Positions 28,878 through 38,225 of a DNA stretch of 64,000 nucleotides are shown one piece after another; position 1 is the first letter of the stretch; every line of letters begins with the position of its first letter. The notes beneath the pieces are model-generated. The model was not told the origin of the DNA. It made no database searches and was given only the letters and a program-made list of their open reading frames with translations. The stretch comes from Catalimonadaceae bacterium JC749 (GTDB lineage: Bacteria > Bacteroidota > Bacteroidia > Cytophagales > Cyclobacteriaceae): NCBI GenBank assembly GCA_021730635.1, contig JAJNNC010000011.1, forward strand, positions 62,001 through 126,000, in the 5' to 3' direction. A program made the position numbers and the translations under genes.

Positions 28878-31172
28878 ATGAAATATACTGCAATTGCTCT
28901 TTTCTTTTGTATGTTCTGGCGTTCCGTCAGTAGTCATGAACTGGCCTCACCAACCAAAGATCTGCCTTATTTTTTAGACAGGCTGACCCATGAAAATATG
29001 TGGCTTGCGCCACATCCGGATGAGAAAAACTACCTGGCCTCCAGCCACCAACCCAAGCGAAGCCGGGATTGTAACAAATTTCTTAGGACAGAACAGGAAA
29101 ATGGCGTGAACTGGCAGGTACTGGTAGATATCAAGGGCCCTGGCGTGGTCACCCGGTTCTGGACACCAGACTTCGATCATCGTTTGGACGGCGATTTGCA
29201 AATATATATTGACGGTGCCCTCGTGCTTTCCACTACCCTGGCTGCCTTTTTCCAGGGTAATGTCTATCCTTTCTTGACACCCCTGGTTGTCAATGAAACC
29301 CTTTCCAGTGGGGGACGGATCTCCTATTTTCCCATACCCTTTGATAAGAGTATTAAAATAAGAAGTAATTCAACATCGGACAGTTTTTACTGGCAGATCA
29401 ATTATTCCCTTTTTTCGGCCTCCGTAGTGAGAAGCTTCTCCTTACCGCTGACAGACCAGGAAAAAATCCATGTTGACAATACCCTGGCACAGTTCAGCCA
29501 GCCCAAAAGATGGGAGCATCAGAATCTGAAAGAAACCTTCTGGACCCTAACCCTGGGAGCCAAGGCAGCACAGACTCAAACAATGACTGGCCAGGGAATC
29601 ATAAGACAACTCTCTGTCAGCTGGCCAGCGGGAAACGTGCATTGGAAAAATCTTTGGGTCAAAGGCTATGTAGATGGTGAAAGTAGCCCTTCTATTGATG
29701 CAGGTTTGCCAGACTTAGTGCATCTTATGGCCCAGGAAAAGAACTACCAGTCGCGATACACAGGAATGGAAAATAATCTACTCTATTTCACAGTACCCAT
29801 CCCCCTTCAATCCAGTTTGACCATGACGTTTATCAATCTGTCTGAACAGCCGGTACAGGATATTCAGGTACGGCTTTTCCTGGATGATCAACAAACCAGC
29901 TCAATGCGTTTGCATGCTCATACACAAACTTTGAATCCTTTGTTTGGGGATACGATCACGTTGGCACAGGTGCAGGGAAAGGGAGTGTTGCTGGGTTTTA
30001 ACCTATTGACAGTGGCACCGGCAGCGCAGAAAACGGATTTCTTCAACCAGGAAGGGGATGAATACATATACGCAGATGGTTCTCTGGTCTGGAAAGGTAC
30101 TGGCACAGAAGATTATTTCAACGCTGGCTACTATTATGCCTTCGGTACTTTTGCCCAGCCTCTTCACGGATGCCTGCACAAAGATACAAAGGATGGGGGA
30201 AGCATCAGTGCCTACCGTTTCCAGAAATTGGATGCCGTACGGTTTGACCATCAGCTAACGCTGGATCTGGAAGCAGGGTGTCCGCTGAAGGGAAAAAGTG
30301 TAGGCTACAACGGTGCCTTTACGCTCTCCTACAGGACAACGGTATTTTATTATCTGGAAAAACAACAAAGCGGTGTGAGCGAAGACATTGGGTTAGAGGC
30401 AGAGTGTGGTAGCATAGGTGTTAACTGGAAGAAAGTCAGCGATACGAGTGCTTCCGGAGGTGCCTATGTGACAGTAAAAAACGGATACAACAGCCCCAAT
30501 GTGGCCCCTTCAGGTACGGGGGGGATCGTCTCCTTCTCAGTTACCATCCCACAGGCCGGCAGCTATTATCTGTATGCGCGGGTGAAAGCCCCCAACGGAG
30601 GTGATAATTCCTTTTGGGTACGGGTAGACAACAGCAGCTGGATTTTATGGTCTATCAATACCTACGCTACCTCGTTTTCCTGGCGTAAAGTCAAAAATTC
30701 ACCTTTCACTTTCAACACAGCCGGAAACCATACCGTGCAGTTTGCTTACCGGGAAGACGGAACGCATCTGGATAAGGTGTCCCTCTCTCTTAGTAATGTG
30801 CTGCCGACAGGCACAGGACCGGCCGCTCCTACCTGTAACACAAGCCCGTCCAGTGCGAGAGCGATGACCTTTCTGAAAGACGAAGAAAAACCGCTCCCCT
30901 TTGAAGAAAACCTGAGCAGTGATGGCCCGTCTGTAAAGATATTTCCCAATCCTACGGAAGGATCGTTGATACTTCAACTGACAGGTATCCAACTGAAAGA
31001 AAATAGCCTGCTTACAGTGTTGAACCAGCAGGGGGAAATCATCTGGCAAATCCCTGTGACAGTGACTGTCTCAGTGATGCACCTGACGCTACCCGGCTTG
31101 GCACCCGGTATTTACCTAATACAGATACCAGCGGAGAACAACATCATACGAAAGCGAATAGAAATACTTTGA
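28878..31172 (+). CDS. DUF2961/GH172-type glycoside hydrolase with carbohydrate-binding module and T9SS tail
   Basis: 764 residues. Signal peptide MKYTAIALFFCMFWRSVSS. Residues about 30-490 match the DUF2961 pattern now classed as GH172: DIKGPGVVTRFWTPDF, then LQIYIDGALV, GRISYFPIPFDKSIKI and GTGTEDYFNAGYYYAFG, with E411 in the conserved GTEDYF. Known GH172 enzymes act on fructofuranose and D-arabinofuranose linkages. Residues about 500-655 are a CBM6/35-like beta-sandwich (EAECGSIG, then GSYYLYARVKAPNGGDNSFWVRVD). The last 75 residues (VKIFPNPTEGSL, then LAPGIYLIQI) are a T9SS type A sorting domain. It should be an extracellular, surface-anchored glycan hydrolase. It converges with the esterase gene 27 bases away. 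Confidence 0.85.
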   Translation: MKYTAIALFFCMFWRSVSSHELASPTKDLPYFLDRLTHENMWLAPHPDEKNYLASSHQPKRSRDCNKFLRTEQENGVNWQVLVDIKGPGVVTRFWTPDFDHRLDGDLQIYIDGALVLSTTLAAFFQGNVYPFLTPLVVNETLSSGGRISYFPIPFDKSIKIRSNSTSDSFYWQINYSLFSASVVRSFSLPLTDQEKIHVDNTLAQFSQPKRWEHQNLKETFWTLTLGAKAAQTQTMTGQGIIRQLSVSWPAGNVHWKNLWVKGYVDGESSPSIDAGLPDLVHLMAQEKNYQSRYTGMENNLLYFTVPIPLQSSLTMTFINLSEQPVQDIQVRLFLDDQQTSSMRLHAHTQTLNPLFGDTITLAQVQGKGVLLGFNLLTVAPAAQKTDFFNQEGDEYIYADGSLVWKGTGTEDYFNAGYYYAFGTFAQPLHGCLHKDTKDGGSISAYRFQKLDAVRFDHQLTLDLEAGCPLKGKSVGYNGAFTLSYRTTVFYYLEKQQSGVSEDIGLEAECGSIGVNWKKVSDTSASGGAYVTVKNGYNSPNVAPSGTGGIVSFSVTIPQAGSYYLYARVKAPNGGDNSFWVRVDNSSWILWSINTYATSFSWRKVKNSPFTFNTAGNHTVQFAYREDGTHLDKVSLSLSNVLPTGTGPAAPTCNTSPSSARAMTFLKDEEKPLPFEENLSSDGPSVKIFPNPTEGSLILQLTGIQLKENSLLTVLNQQGEIIWQIPVTVTVSVMHLTLPGLAPGIYLIQIPAENNIIRKRIEIL

Positions 31173-31199
31173 ATGTGTTCGGTAGGCGGCATAGTCATT

Positions 31200-32735
31200 T
31201 TACCTTTGTTTGTCAGGCGAGTTGATATGGAAACTGTTGGCTGCGTTCGGGTCGCCTTTTCCATCATAAACCGCTTCGTTCGGATAAGGAAAGACCGGTC
31301 TGCTCATGGTAGTTTTTCCATCTTCAGTTTTGGATAAGACCACTTTTTCAGGGGCATTGCCCTTTTCTACCCAGTCGCGAACGAGTGAGAGCCAGTTTAC
31401 CTCACTCGGGCCTGGCCCGCCCCCACAGTGCAAGACGCCCGGAAGTAGATACAGCCGGATATAATTTTCCAGGGTGGCATCCTTTTTCCGGGCAGCTTCA
31501 TAGTGGTCGATGGTAGCCAAGGAAGAGAGGGCCGGATCATTCCATCCGTGGTACAGAATCATTTTACCACCATGCTGCTTGAATGCAATATAGTCGGTGG
31601 AAGTAGCATCAAGGTAAGAAGAAGCATACCGGGTAGCGCTGGAAGAACGGGTAAAATCATAAGTGCTATAGTCCCACAGGGAGTCTTGGTAGACCAGATA
31701 TTTGAACATTTCAGTGCCGAAAGCAAAATGCAGGCTCGGAAAATTTAATTCCATCGTCCCCTCATTAGGACCTGTTATCCAGGGTTGCCATCCGCCTGGT
31801 TCATTCTCCCCACCCAAGGGAAATCCGGGATAAACCTCTTGTTGCTCATCACGCACACCCTCATAGATCACCTTGATGGCTTCTATCTGTTGCAACGTAA
31901 AGCAATCCTCGGAAGGTGTGTTATCCGGACATTGAGGCAGTGCCTCGAAGTCAAAATCACAATCTCTGGGATCGTTCAGTATCTGATCTTTGAGTCCGTC
32001 TATGGTGTCACATTGCGCTAAAACGATGGTTTGCAGTAGCTTCAGGTTAGCCAGAGAAATAACCGGCTGGTGGAGGGTAGCCGGATTGGGGTAAACTGCC
32101 TGGCAATTCTGGATAAACTCAGCTCCAATAGCCGGCCAGTTGAAGGCAGGTGCGCCGGCGACAATACCGTCAAAATCTTCGGGATATCGTTGAGCTTCCA
32201 TCATCGCCTGCCCTCCCCCCCGGGAGCATCCTATAAAATAGCTGTAGGCAGGTTCTGAGCAGTAATATTGTCTGATGATTTCTTTGGAAGTTACAGCGGT
32301 GCGATGCACCGCCAGATGGCCGAAGTTTAGTTGTCTTTCCATATGATGAAAAGCCCAATCTGCCGTGATACCGCTACCCTGATGCCCGGTATCGGTTCCG
32401 GCCGTGGCGTACCCGTCGCGAACCTGCGCATGGTCATACTGTATGGAACCGGCAAATCCTCCGTTGCCACCCATGACAAAGCGGGCATTCCAGGTGTTGG
32501 GCAGCGTCAGCTCAAAGTGGATCTCACGCCCAATGATGCCGGATACCTTACAGTGACCTGCAGGCTCCTGCAGCATTTCCGTATGGCTAATACTGACATC
32601 GGGCAGGTGGAGATTCCTGACCTCCTCGCAGGATAAGCAAGGTGTTTTTGGAGATGGCTCAGCGGTTTGTGCCGGTGCAGCCTGGTAAAGCAGAAGCGTG
32701 ATCATCAGTGGGGTAAAAGGCTTTAGGGTGTTCAT
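31200..32735 (-). CDS. tannase/feruloyl esterase-family hydrolase
   Basis: 511 residues with a signal peptide (MNTLKPFTPLMITLLLYQAAPAQ). The nucleophile elbow is GCSRGGG with S171. The family calcium loop is seen as DTIDGLKDQILNDPRDCDF. The acid and base are in YHGWNDPALSS and LPGVLHCGGGPGPSEV. Cys residues next to the catalytic Ser and His (C170 and the Cys in HCGG) fit the neighbouring disulfide typical of this family. These enzymes release phenolic acids (gallate, ferulate or p-coumarate) from plant material. It is a single gene here, and periplasmic or secreted. Confidence 0.9.
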   Translation of the reverse strand: MNTLKPFTPLMITLLLYQAAPAQTAEPSPKTPCLSCEEVRNLHLPDVSISHTEMLQEPAGHCKVSGIIGREIHFELTLPNTWNARFVMGGNGGFAGSIQYDHAQVRDGYATAGTDTGHQGSGITADWAFHHMERQLNFGHLAVHRTAVTSKEIIRQYYCSEPAYSYFIGCSRGGGQAMMEAQRYPEDFDGIVAGAPAFNWPAIGAEFIQNCQAVYPNPATLHQPVISLANLKLLQTIVLAQCDTIDGLKDQILNDPRDCDFDFEALPQCPDNTPSEDCFTLQQIEAIKVIYEGVRDEQQEVYPGFPLGGENEPGGWQPWITGPNEGTMELNFPSLHFAFGTEMFKYLVYQDSLWDYSTYDFTRSSSATRYASSYLDATSTDYIAFKQHGGKMILYHGWNDPALSSLATIDHYEAARKKDATLENYIRLYLLPGVLHCGGGPGPSEVNWLSLVRDWVEKGNAPEKVVLSKTEDGKTTMSRPVFPYPNEAVYDGKGDPNAANSFHINSPDKQR

Positions 32736-32859
32736 ATACGTAATGATTTGAAAGTATCAACGGCAAGGTGCTGAAGTGAAAGATTTTTGCATCTCTCCTT
32801 TAAAGATATTGACAAACAGAAAGAAAGCGATGGCACGGGCGCTATTATTTTGACCATAC

Positions 32860-33098
32860 CTACTCCTGTATTCTTAAAAATCTTGCTGCATTGTTATAGA
32901 AAATATCCTGTTTCTCGTCTGCTGTTGGGAAGCCAAAGCTATGTAAACAATGAATAGACTTTTTAATGACGTAGGGCCAGTGCATCTGATCAGACCCAAA
33001 CATCACTCATGGATAGGTATATCAATGATTTTTTCCTGTCCGTATACCACGGTCAGCCGGTACAGCGCCAGCGCCAGGGTGAGGAGGTATTTTTTCAT
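32860..33098 (-). pseudogene. internally deleted amidohydrolase (amidohydrolase-2 family)
   Basis: The minus strand from ATG 33098 encodes a signal peptide and first strand, MKKYLLTLALALYRLTVVYG then QEKIIDIPIHE, which recalls the IIDxHxH start of metal-dependent amidohydrolases, and then stops. In another frame, 2 bases beyond, it reads FGSDQMHWPYVIKKSIH and ends in DIFYNNAARFLRIQE, the conserved C-terminus of amidohydrolase-2 proteins. The roughly 300 residues expected between the two ends are missing. This is a clean example of a gene lost by internal deletion. Confidence 0.75.
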
Positions 33099-33240
33099 GC
33101 TGCTTGGAGGTAGGGTAGAGGCTCCTCCCAAGATAAAGGCTTCTGGAGCTATCAACAATATAATGTTAGCAGAAAAGTATTGGGGATTGTTTTCCAACCT
33201 TTTATTCTCATTCAGCAAACTGTGTCATGGAACTCATGGG

Positions 33241-33270
33241 TTGGAAAGTCAGCAAATTTGTCTATATTTT
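33241..33270 (+). promoter_or_regulatory. candidate Bacteroidota promoter for the M20 amidohydrolase
   Basis: TTGG at 33241-33244 and TATATTTT at 33263-33270 (seven of eight to TAnnTTTG), 18 bases apart, 22 bases before the ATG at 33293. The -33 part is weak. Confidence 0.3.
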
Positions 33271-33292
33271 ACGCTGATCTAACCTACCCAAC

Positions 33293-34735
33293 ATGAGAAA
33301 AACAATACTAACAGGTCTGTTGATGGCCTGCCTGCTGATGGCCTATGCACAGAAAAAGCCGAAGATTAACGACAACAAAAAAGCAGTGATAGCCTCGGTA
33401 GAAAGCCAGGCGCAACAGCTCACCGCCTTGAGTGATCAGATCTGGGCGTATGAGGAAATCGCTTTTCAGGAATTTCAATCTTCTAAAGCGCTCTCCGATT
33501 ATGCCGAAGCCCAGGGATTCAGGGTGAGCCGGGGTGTGGCGGGTATTCCTACAGCCTTTACCGCCGAATATGGGTCGGGCGAACCTGTGATTGGTATCCT
33601 GGGTGAATTTGATGCCTTACCAGGAATTTCTCAAAAAGCAGTACCCACCAAAGAGCCGAGGAATGTGGGGGCTCCCGGCCATGGTTGTGGACACAATCTC
33701 TTTGGGGTAGCTTCTCTGGGCGCTGCCACCGCTATCAAAGAACTGATTGAAAAGGGTGCGTTGCAGGGAACCGTGCGTTTCTATGGCACCCCGGCGGAAG
33801 AAAAATTCTTCGGCAAATTATGGATGATTCGGGAAGGGCTGTTCGATGATGTGGACATTTGTATGGACTGGCATCCCAGTGCCGAAACCAAAGCCAGTGT
33901 ACAAACCGGACTGGCGCTGGTAGATTTTATTGTAGAATTTGAGGGGCAGGCGGCGCATGCTTCCAGCGATCCCTGGAACGGACGCAGTGCTTCCGATGCC
34001 CTGGAGCTTTATGCCTCAGGCATCAACTATTATCGGGAGCATATCAGGCCTACCGTTCGTATCCATTATCACATACAGGATGGGGGACAGGTAGTCAATG
34101 TGGTGCCAGACTATGCCAGACTCTGGGTGAGGGTACGGGATACAAAACGGGAAGGGATGGAAAAGGTATGGAAGCAGGTAGAACGAATGGCAGAAGGAGC
34201 CGCCATCCTGGCCAATGTGGACTATAAAGTAAGCCTGGTATCTGGTGTGCATGAAGTGCTGGTCAACCGAACCGGAGCTTCAGCCTTGCAAGCTAACCTG
34301 GAATATCTGGGCCCTATTACCTATACCGAGCAAGAACAAAGTTTTGCTAAGAAGATACAGCAGTCTACCGGTTCTGAACGGGTCGGGATAGAGTCAGCCA
34401 TCAATCCATTGGAAGAGACGCTGGAAAACCCGATAGGAGGATCTACCGACGTGGGAGATGTGAGCTATGTGGTGCCCACCATTCGCCTGAGTGCTACCAC
34501 AGCACCCAAAGGGACTCCATGGCATTCCTGGGCAGTGGTAGCCTGTAGTGGTATGTCTATTGGTCACAAAGGGATGCACTATGCGGCCAAAGCTCTTTCT
34601 ATGACCATGGTAGACCTGTTTGAGAACGCAAAGCTCAGAGAAAACATGAAGGCAGAATTTAAGGAGCGTAAGGGAGACTATGCGTATAAGGGAATTATTC
34701 CTGAAGGGCCTCCTCCTATTGAGGCAGCAAACTGA
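33293..34735 (+). CDS. exported M20-family amidohydrolase, AbgB-like
   Basis: 480 residues with a signal peptide (MRKTILTGLLMACLLMAYAQ). The metal-binding stretch NVGAPGHGCGHNLFG and the following TPAEEKFFGK are typical of M20D peptidases of the aminobenzoyl-glutamate utilisation B type. An inserted dimerisation domain (FEGQAAHASSDPWNGRSASDAL) and the late STDVGDVSYVVPT complete the signature. Such enzymes hydrolyse amide bonds of N-acyl amino acids or dipeptides. Here it is periplasmic and has no AbgA or transporter neighbour. A decayed amidohydrolase lies divergently just upstream. Confidence 0.9.
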   Translation: MRKTILTGLLMACLLMAYAQKKPKINDNKKAVIASVESQAQQLTALSDQIWAYEEIAFQEFQSSKALSDYAEAQGFRVSRGVAGIPTAFTAEYGSGEPVIGILGEFDALPGISQKAVPTKEPRNVGAPGHGCGHNLFGVASLGAATAIKELIEKGALQGTVRFYGTPAEEKFFGKLWMIREGLFDDVDICMDWHPSAETKASVQTGLALVDFIVEFEGQAAHASSDPWNGRSASDALELYASGINYYREHIRPTVRIHYHIQDGGQVVNVVPDYARLWVRVRDTKREGMEKVWKQVERMAEGAAILANVDYKVSLVSGVHEVLVNRTGASALQANLEYLGPITYTEQEQSFAKKIQQSTGSERVGIESAINPLEETLENPIGGSTDVGDVSYVVPTIRLSATTAPKGTPWHSWAVVACSGMSIGHKGMHYAAKALSMTMVDLFENAKLRENMKAEFKERKGDYAYKGIIPEGPPPIEAAN

Positions 34736-34741
34736 TAGTGA

Positions 34742-34773
34742 AGGTAGGCAGGTATAGTACTTCTCCTACCTGC
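34742..34773 (+). terminator. hairpin downstream of the M20 amidohydrolase
   Basis: Two overlapping 7-base perfect pairings are possible: GCAGGTA (34748-34754) with TACCTGC (34767-34773), or AGGTAGG (34742-34748) with CCTACCT (34765-34771). No T run follows, so termination is uncertain. Confidence 0.35.
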
Positions 34774-35034
34774 ATACTTATAGAAGATGCCCTTTGCATG
34801 ACCCTGTTATACAGTTTATCTCAAACTACTCCGGTGTTGGCCGCTTACAATCATAAATCCGCTACCAGTGATACGGGATGAGGCAATGGTCAGTATCTCA
34901 CCGGTTATCCTTTCTGGTTTGTTTAAGCAAGGCCTCTATGGACAACTTCGTTTCAGGTGGAGAGATCAGCAAGCCAAGGGTTTCAAACTATGTCAAAATC
35001 AGTGGTAACATTGTTTATGTTGATTCCTTATTTG

Positions 35035-35277
35035 CTAGCTCACATGTAACGCACCGTCATACAAGATTTGATAATTTGTGCCATCTTCAGTAGTTAACTT
35101 AGCACGTGTCACTGGAGGTTCATGCCTGACATTCACAACGACTCCCTCTTTTTGGCCTAACTGCTCACAGGCCTTGGTAAAAGATTCATGGCTAAAATTG
35201 TCGAAACTAAACCCTACTGTTGAAAAAAGGGCTTTTATTTCTTCTACTTTACTATCAAGACTAAATGGATCTGACAT
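35035..35277 (-). CDS. small hypothetical soluble protein
   Basis: 80 residues, no signal peptide or membrane segment: MSDPFSLDSKVEEIKALFST leads into a predicted helix-then-strand protein ending YQILYDGALHVS. No family recognised. It is isolated, with about 300 bases of non-coding sequence on each side. The length of the open frame in AT-rich surroundings and the ordinary amino-acid composition favour a real gene, but this is not certain. Confidence 0.45.
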   Translation of the reverse strand: MSDPFSLDSKVEEIKALFSTVGFSFDNFSHESFTKACEQLGQKEGVVVNVRHEPPVTRAKLTTEDGTNYQILYDGALHVS

Positions 35278-35589
35278 TATATCAAATGTTTAAAGTAATG
35301 GTTATCAACTTTTCAGGATGCTACTGATTATATAGAATTGAAATACGGTATATAAGTTTTGATACCAGCAATAAAAATAAGCACTGATGTTTTACCCATC
35401 ATTTGTCATACTAACCATCCATGCTGTACGCATCAATACCTGTCGGAGCCAGGCATCAAAATGGCTATATGTAGGCAGGCTAACCTGAAATTCTATTGAA
35501 CAGCTACAAAAATCATCAGCACATCAGTTTGATTCCAACCTTCCGCCGGCAGCCAGTGTCATAGGCTACACATTAAATCATGATTATCT
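35278..35589. other. intergenic region, nothing recognised
   Basis: 312 bases between the divergent small hypothetical gene and the Asp-box lipoprotein. Only general promoter function can be supposed. Confidence 0.45.
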
Positions 35590-36648
35590 ATGAAGAAAAT
35601 TTTTTTCAGTCTATGTATCCTTGCACTGCTGAGTGCCTGTGAAAAGGATGATACTGGCCCTAACGCTGAAATTCAGTGGAATCATTTAGGACTGGCCGGT
35701 CATATCGTCAATAAGGTGCAAATTTTTCAGGATCATTTGTATGCCGCTACCGATCAGGGTTTTTATACCCTCGACAGGAATGGTGGAAATCAAAACTGGG
35801 AATTGCTTGGGTTTGAAGACAAAGCCTGCCAATCTTTTCTGATCATCAGCGAGGAAGAAATGATCGTTTCTCTGGTCAACATGCAGGAACCTTCTCAGAT
35901 GGGACTATACAAAACGACCGATGGGGGGAGTAACTGGACGGCGTTTACCAATGGCTTTGGGGGAGAAGATAGCGTGGAGCCGATATGGGATCTCACAGTA
36001 CATCCGGAAGATTCCTCTATTTACTATGCTGTCGGACAATATGTGGTAGCCCGGTCTACCGATAGCGGGTTGCATTGGGAACCTATTTTTGGTGACTGGC
36101 AAGGCTTTACTACCGGTATGGACTTTGTCGAGATCAGCCCGCATGATCCGGAGAACCTTTGGGTAGGTGGACAGAATGCGATTGAACAAAGCTTTCTGTT
36201 GTATTCAGGCAATGGAGGTGAGCAGTGGGAAGAATGGCTTAACCTGGTAGAAGCCCCCAGTGTGGCGAAAGAGATTGCGTTTCACCCTACCCAACCCGAG
36301 GAAGTATTTGTGGGCTTTGAAGGAGGTTTGATCAAAACAACAGATAATGGGCAGCATTGGGAGACTTTGATAGAAAGTGAGGAAAACAGGTTCTTTTTCG
36401 GTATCGGCATTCGCCAGAATGATGCTGATGTGATGTATACTGCTGGCTGGCTTAAACGGTATGACGATCCACAGCCGCTCATCCTCTATACCAGCAAGGA
36501 TGGGGGAGAGACCTGGGAAGAGAAAACCTATGAGGAAGAAGATTTTGGTGGCGTGTATGACATGGAACTGCACAGGGAAGATGGGAAGGATAAGCTCTAC
36601 CTCGGCCTGTACAAAGGAGGAGTTTACGAAGTGGTTGTTAATAATTAA
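35590..36648 (+). CDS. Asp-box (BNR-repeat) beta-propeller lipoprotein
   Basis: 352 residues. Lipoprotein signal MKKIFFSLCILALLSAC with lipidated C17. Five Asp-box motifs of the form S/T-x-D/N-x-G-x-x-W are spaced through the chain: TTDGGSNWTAF, STDSGLHWEP, SGNGGEQWEEW, TTDNGQHWETL and SKDGGETWEE. This points to a sialidase/Ycf48-type propeller exposed on the membrane surface. The sialidase catalytic Arg triad cannot be placed, so a binding or scaffold role is likelier than hydrolysis. Monocistronic. Confidence 0.8.
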   Translation: MKKIFFSLCILALLSACEKDDTGPNAEIQWNHLGLAGHIVNKVQIFQDHLYAATDQGFYTLDRNGGNQNWELLGFEDKACQSFLIISEEEMIVSLVNMQEPSQMGLYKTTDGGSNWTAFTNGFGGEDSVEPIWDLTVHPEDSSIYYAVGQYVVARSTDSGLHWEPIFGDWQGFTTGMDFVEISPHDPENLWVGGQNAIEQSFLLYSGNGGEQWEEWLNLVEAPSVAKEIAFHPTQPEEVFVGFEGGLIKTTDNGQHWETLIESEENRFFFGIGIRQNDADVMYTAGWLKRYDDPQPLILYTSKDGGETWEEKTYEEEDFGGVYDMELHREDGKDKLYLGLYKGGVYEVVVNN

Positions 36649-36804
36649 ACCCATCATAGCCTGATGACAGAATCCAGCCCCTTTGATGATTTGGTTGATT
36701 CTAGGCTTTGAGAAAAAATGTAATAGCCAGCGCCCTGGTAAGGCTGTAGATGAGGTCTGATGCCATTTCAAAAACACAGCACAGGGTACTGGCTCCTTCT
36801 ATTT

Positions 36805-37536
36805 TTAGCTTTTTCTTTGATTATCAGGCAATTTTAGTATTGCCCCTTGCCCTAATATCAGCCTATCTAAATGCCCTGCTATGGTGTTGTCTTTCGTTTT
36901 AAAGTGCAGATGCATATTGGTGGAGTGATGGGTAAAGATGGCATGATGTCTGTCAGAATAGAACCCCAGTATTTCTACTTCCTGATGCTGGTCTGTTCCG
37001 TGAAGTCCGGCCTTTTTGTGTTTTTCAGGGGTATGTTCCCTGTCGCCCTCTTTCCAGTCAATAACATGCCAGTCGAAAGAAGTGGCGATACCCTCTATCA
37101 GAAAAGGGAAGGGTTCGTTAGGGGGAATACCGTGCTTTCTGGCAGTTTGCGCGATGTATGGCTCTAAATCTTCATAAGTTGTCACATGGTCAGGAAGGGC
37201 AAAGGTTTTCCACTGGTCAATGGAAGCATACACCAATAGGGTTGCTTTGTGCTGAAAGGAATGATCCAGGTGTAGCTGCCCGTTTCTCGCCGAGGAGATG
37301 ATGGGTTTGCTGTCCAGTATGAGTATCTCTCCTTTTAGAGACGCAACGGCGCCCAGTGCATACAGATGTGGCACATCCTGAAGGTCGACCAGGTCTGCCT
37401 GGGCAGCAATGTCTCCTTGGTGCATGATATTTTTTAGAGCACCCTTGTATGCCACTTCGAAGGTGTCTTTGGCCTCTGGAGAGGTGGTACAGGCCCATGT
37501 AATCACCAGGCTGCCAATGAGTATCAATTGTTTCAT
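36805..37536 (-). CDS. acetolactate decarboxylase-like lipoprotein
   Basis: 243 residues. Lipoprotein signal MKQLILIGSLVITWAC with C16. The rest resembles alpha-acetolactate decarboxylase (BudA): YALGAVASLKGEILILD early, and the zinc ligands H209, H211 and H222 in NMHLHF and AGHLD, with the His-x-His-x10-His spacing of the characterised enzymes. The catalytic Arg region (VRTVPRQ in classic enzymes) is replaced by SFDWHVIDW, so activity on acetolactate is doubtful. A lipoprotein form is odd for what is normally a cytoplasmic or secreted enzyme. Its ATG overlaps the stop of the upstream membrane-protein gene (ATGA), so the pair is translationally coupled. Confidence 0.75.
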   Translation of the reverse strand: MKQLILIGSLVITWACTTSPEAKDTFEVAYKGALKNIMHQGDIAAQADLVDLQDVPHLYALGAVASLKGEILILDSKPIISSARNGQLHLDHSFQHKATLLVYASIDQWKTFALPDHVTTYEDLEPYIAQTARKHGIPPNEPFPFLIEGIATSFDWHVIDWKEGDREHTPEKHKKAGLHGTDQHQEVEILGFYSDRHHAIFTHHSTNMHLHFKTKDNTIAGHLDRLILGQGAILKLPDNQRKS

Positions 37537-37979
37537 GGTTGTTTATTAAATACTTTTCTGGTCATCATCAGGGGGAGACCGATCAGGGTCAATGCCACGA
37601 GGTTGATAAGGACGAGGTTATGGACGGCACCGTAATAGAGGGATATCCCGCTATCGATCAGAAACCAGGATAGCAGACCATAGCATACGGCCCTGTAAGA
37701 CCATTTTTCCTTCTTCCTGAAAGCGTTTTCAGAAATCATAATCATGAGCCAGTGAAAGCCTACGATGGTGCCACCGATGATGCCGAAAAGCCAGTTCTTA
37801 AAAGCAAGGACATCCTCTGGAAAAGCCTGTCCCTGAAAGAAAATTTCTTCAGTGTATTCGTTGTGCAGGGCAAAGAAAATGGAGTTCCCCGCAAAAGCCA
37901 CCAGCAGGCCCACCCCCAAGGTGATCACATTAGCATAGGTCAACCATTTTTGCCAAAAAATAAATCTCTTTTCTGTCAT
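37533..37979 (-). CDS. four-helix membrane protein coupled to the decarboxylase-like lipoprotein
   Basis: 148 residues with four hydrophobic segments (YANVITLGVGLLVAFAGNSIFF; WLFGIIGGTIVGFHWLMIMI; YGLLSWFLIDSGISLYYG; LVLINLVALTLIGLPLMM). Family not recognised. It starts the two-gene operon, and its stop overlaps the start of the decarboxylase-like gene by four bases. Confidence 0.75.
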   Translation of the reverse strand: MTEKRFIFWQKWLTYANVITLGVGLLVAFAGNSIFFALHNEYTEEIFFQGQAFPEDVLAFKNWLFGIIGGTIVGFHWLMIMISENAFRKKEKWSYRAVCYGLLSWFLIDSGISLYYGAVHNLVLINLVALTLIGLPLMMTRKVFNKQP

Positions 37980-38225
37980 TTTGCCAGGGCTCGTTCAGGC
38001 TTATCTCCCTAAAGATACACCATAGCCTATGAAAGCCACAGGTTTTTATGGGTTCGACCAATTATTTATCATCCATTTTTCTATCCCTGACCTATCCAAA
38101 ATTGTTTTGGATTTCTTTGCTAGGGTAGAATGATCATTTTGGTAAACAGCAACCAATCGCTCTCCAACTATTTTACCTGATTGGGTGTCTGCTTCTATGC
38201 ATGACAATTGATAACAATATCTTTT

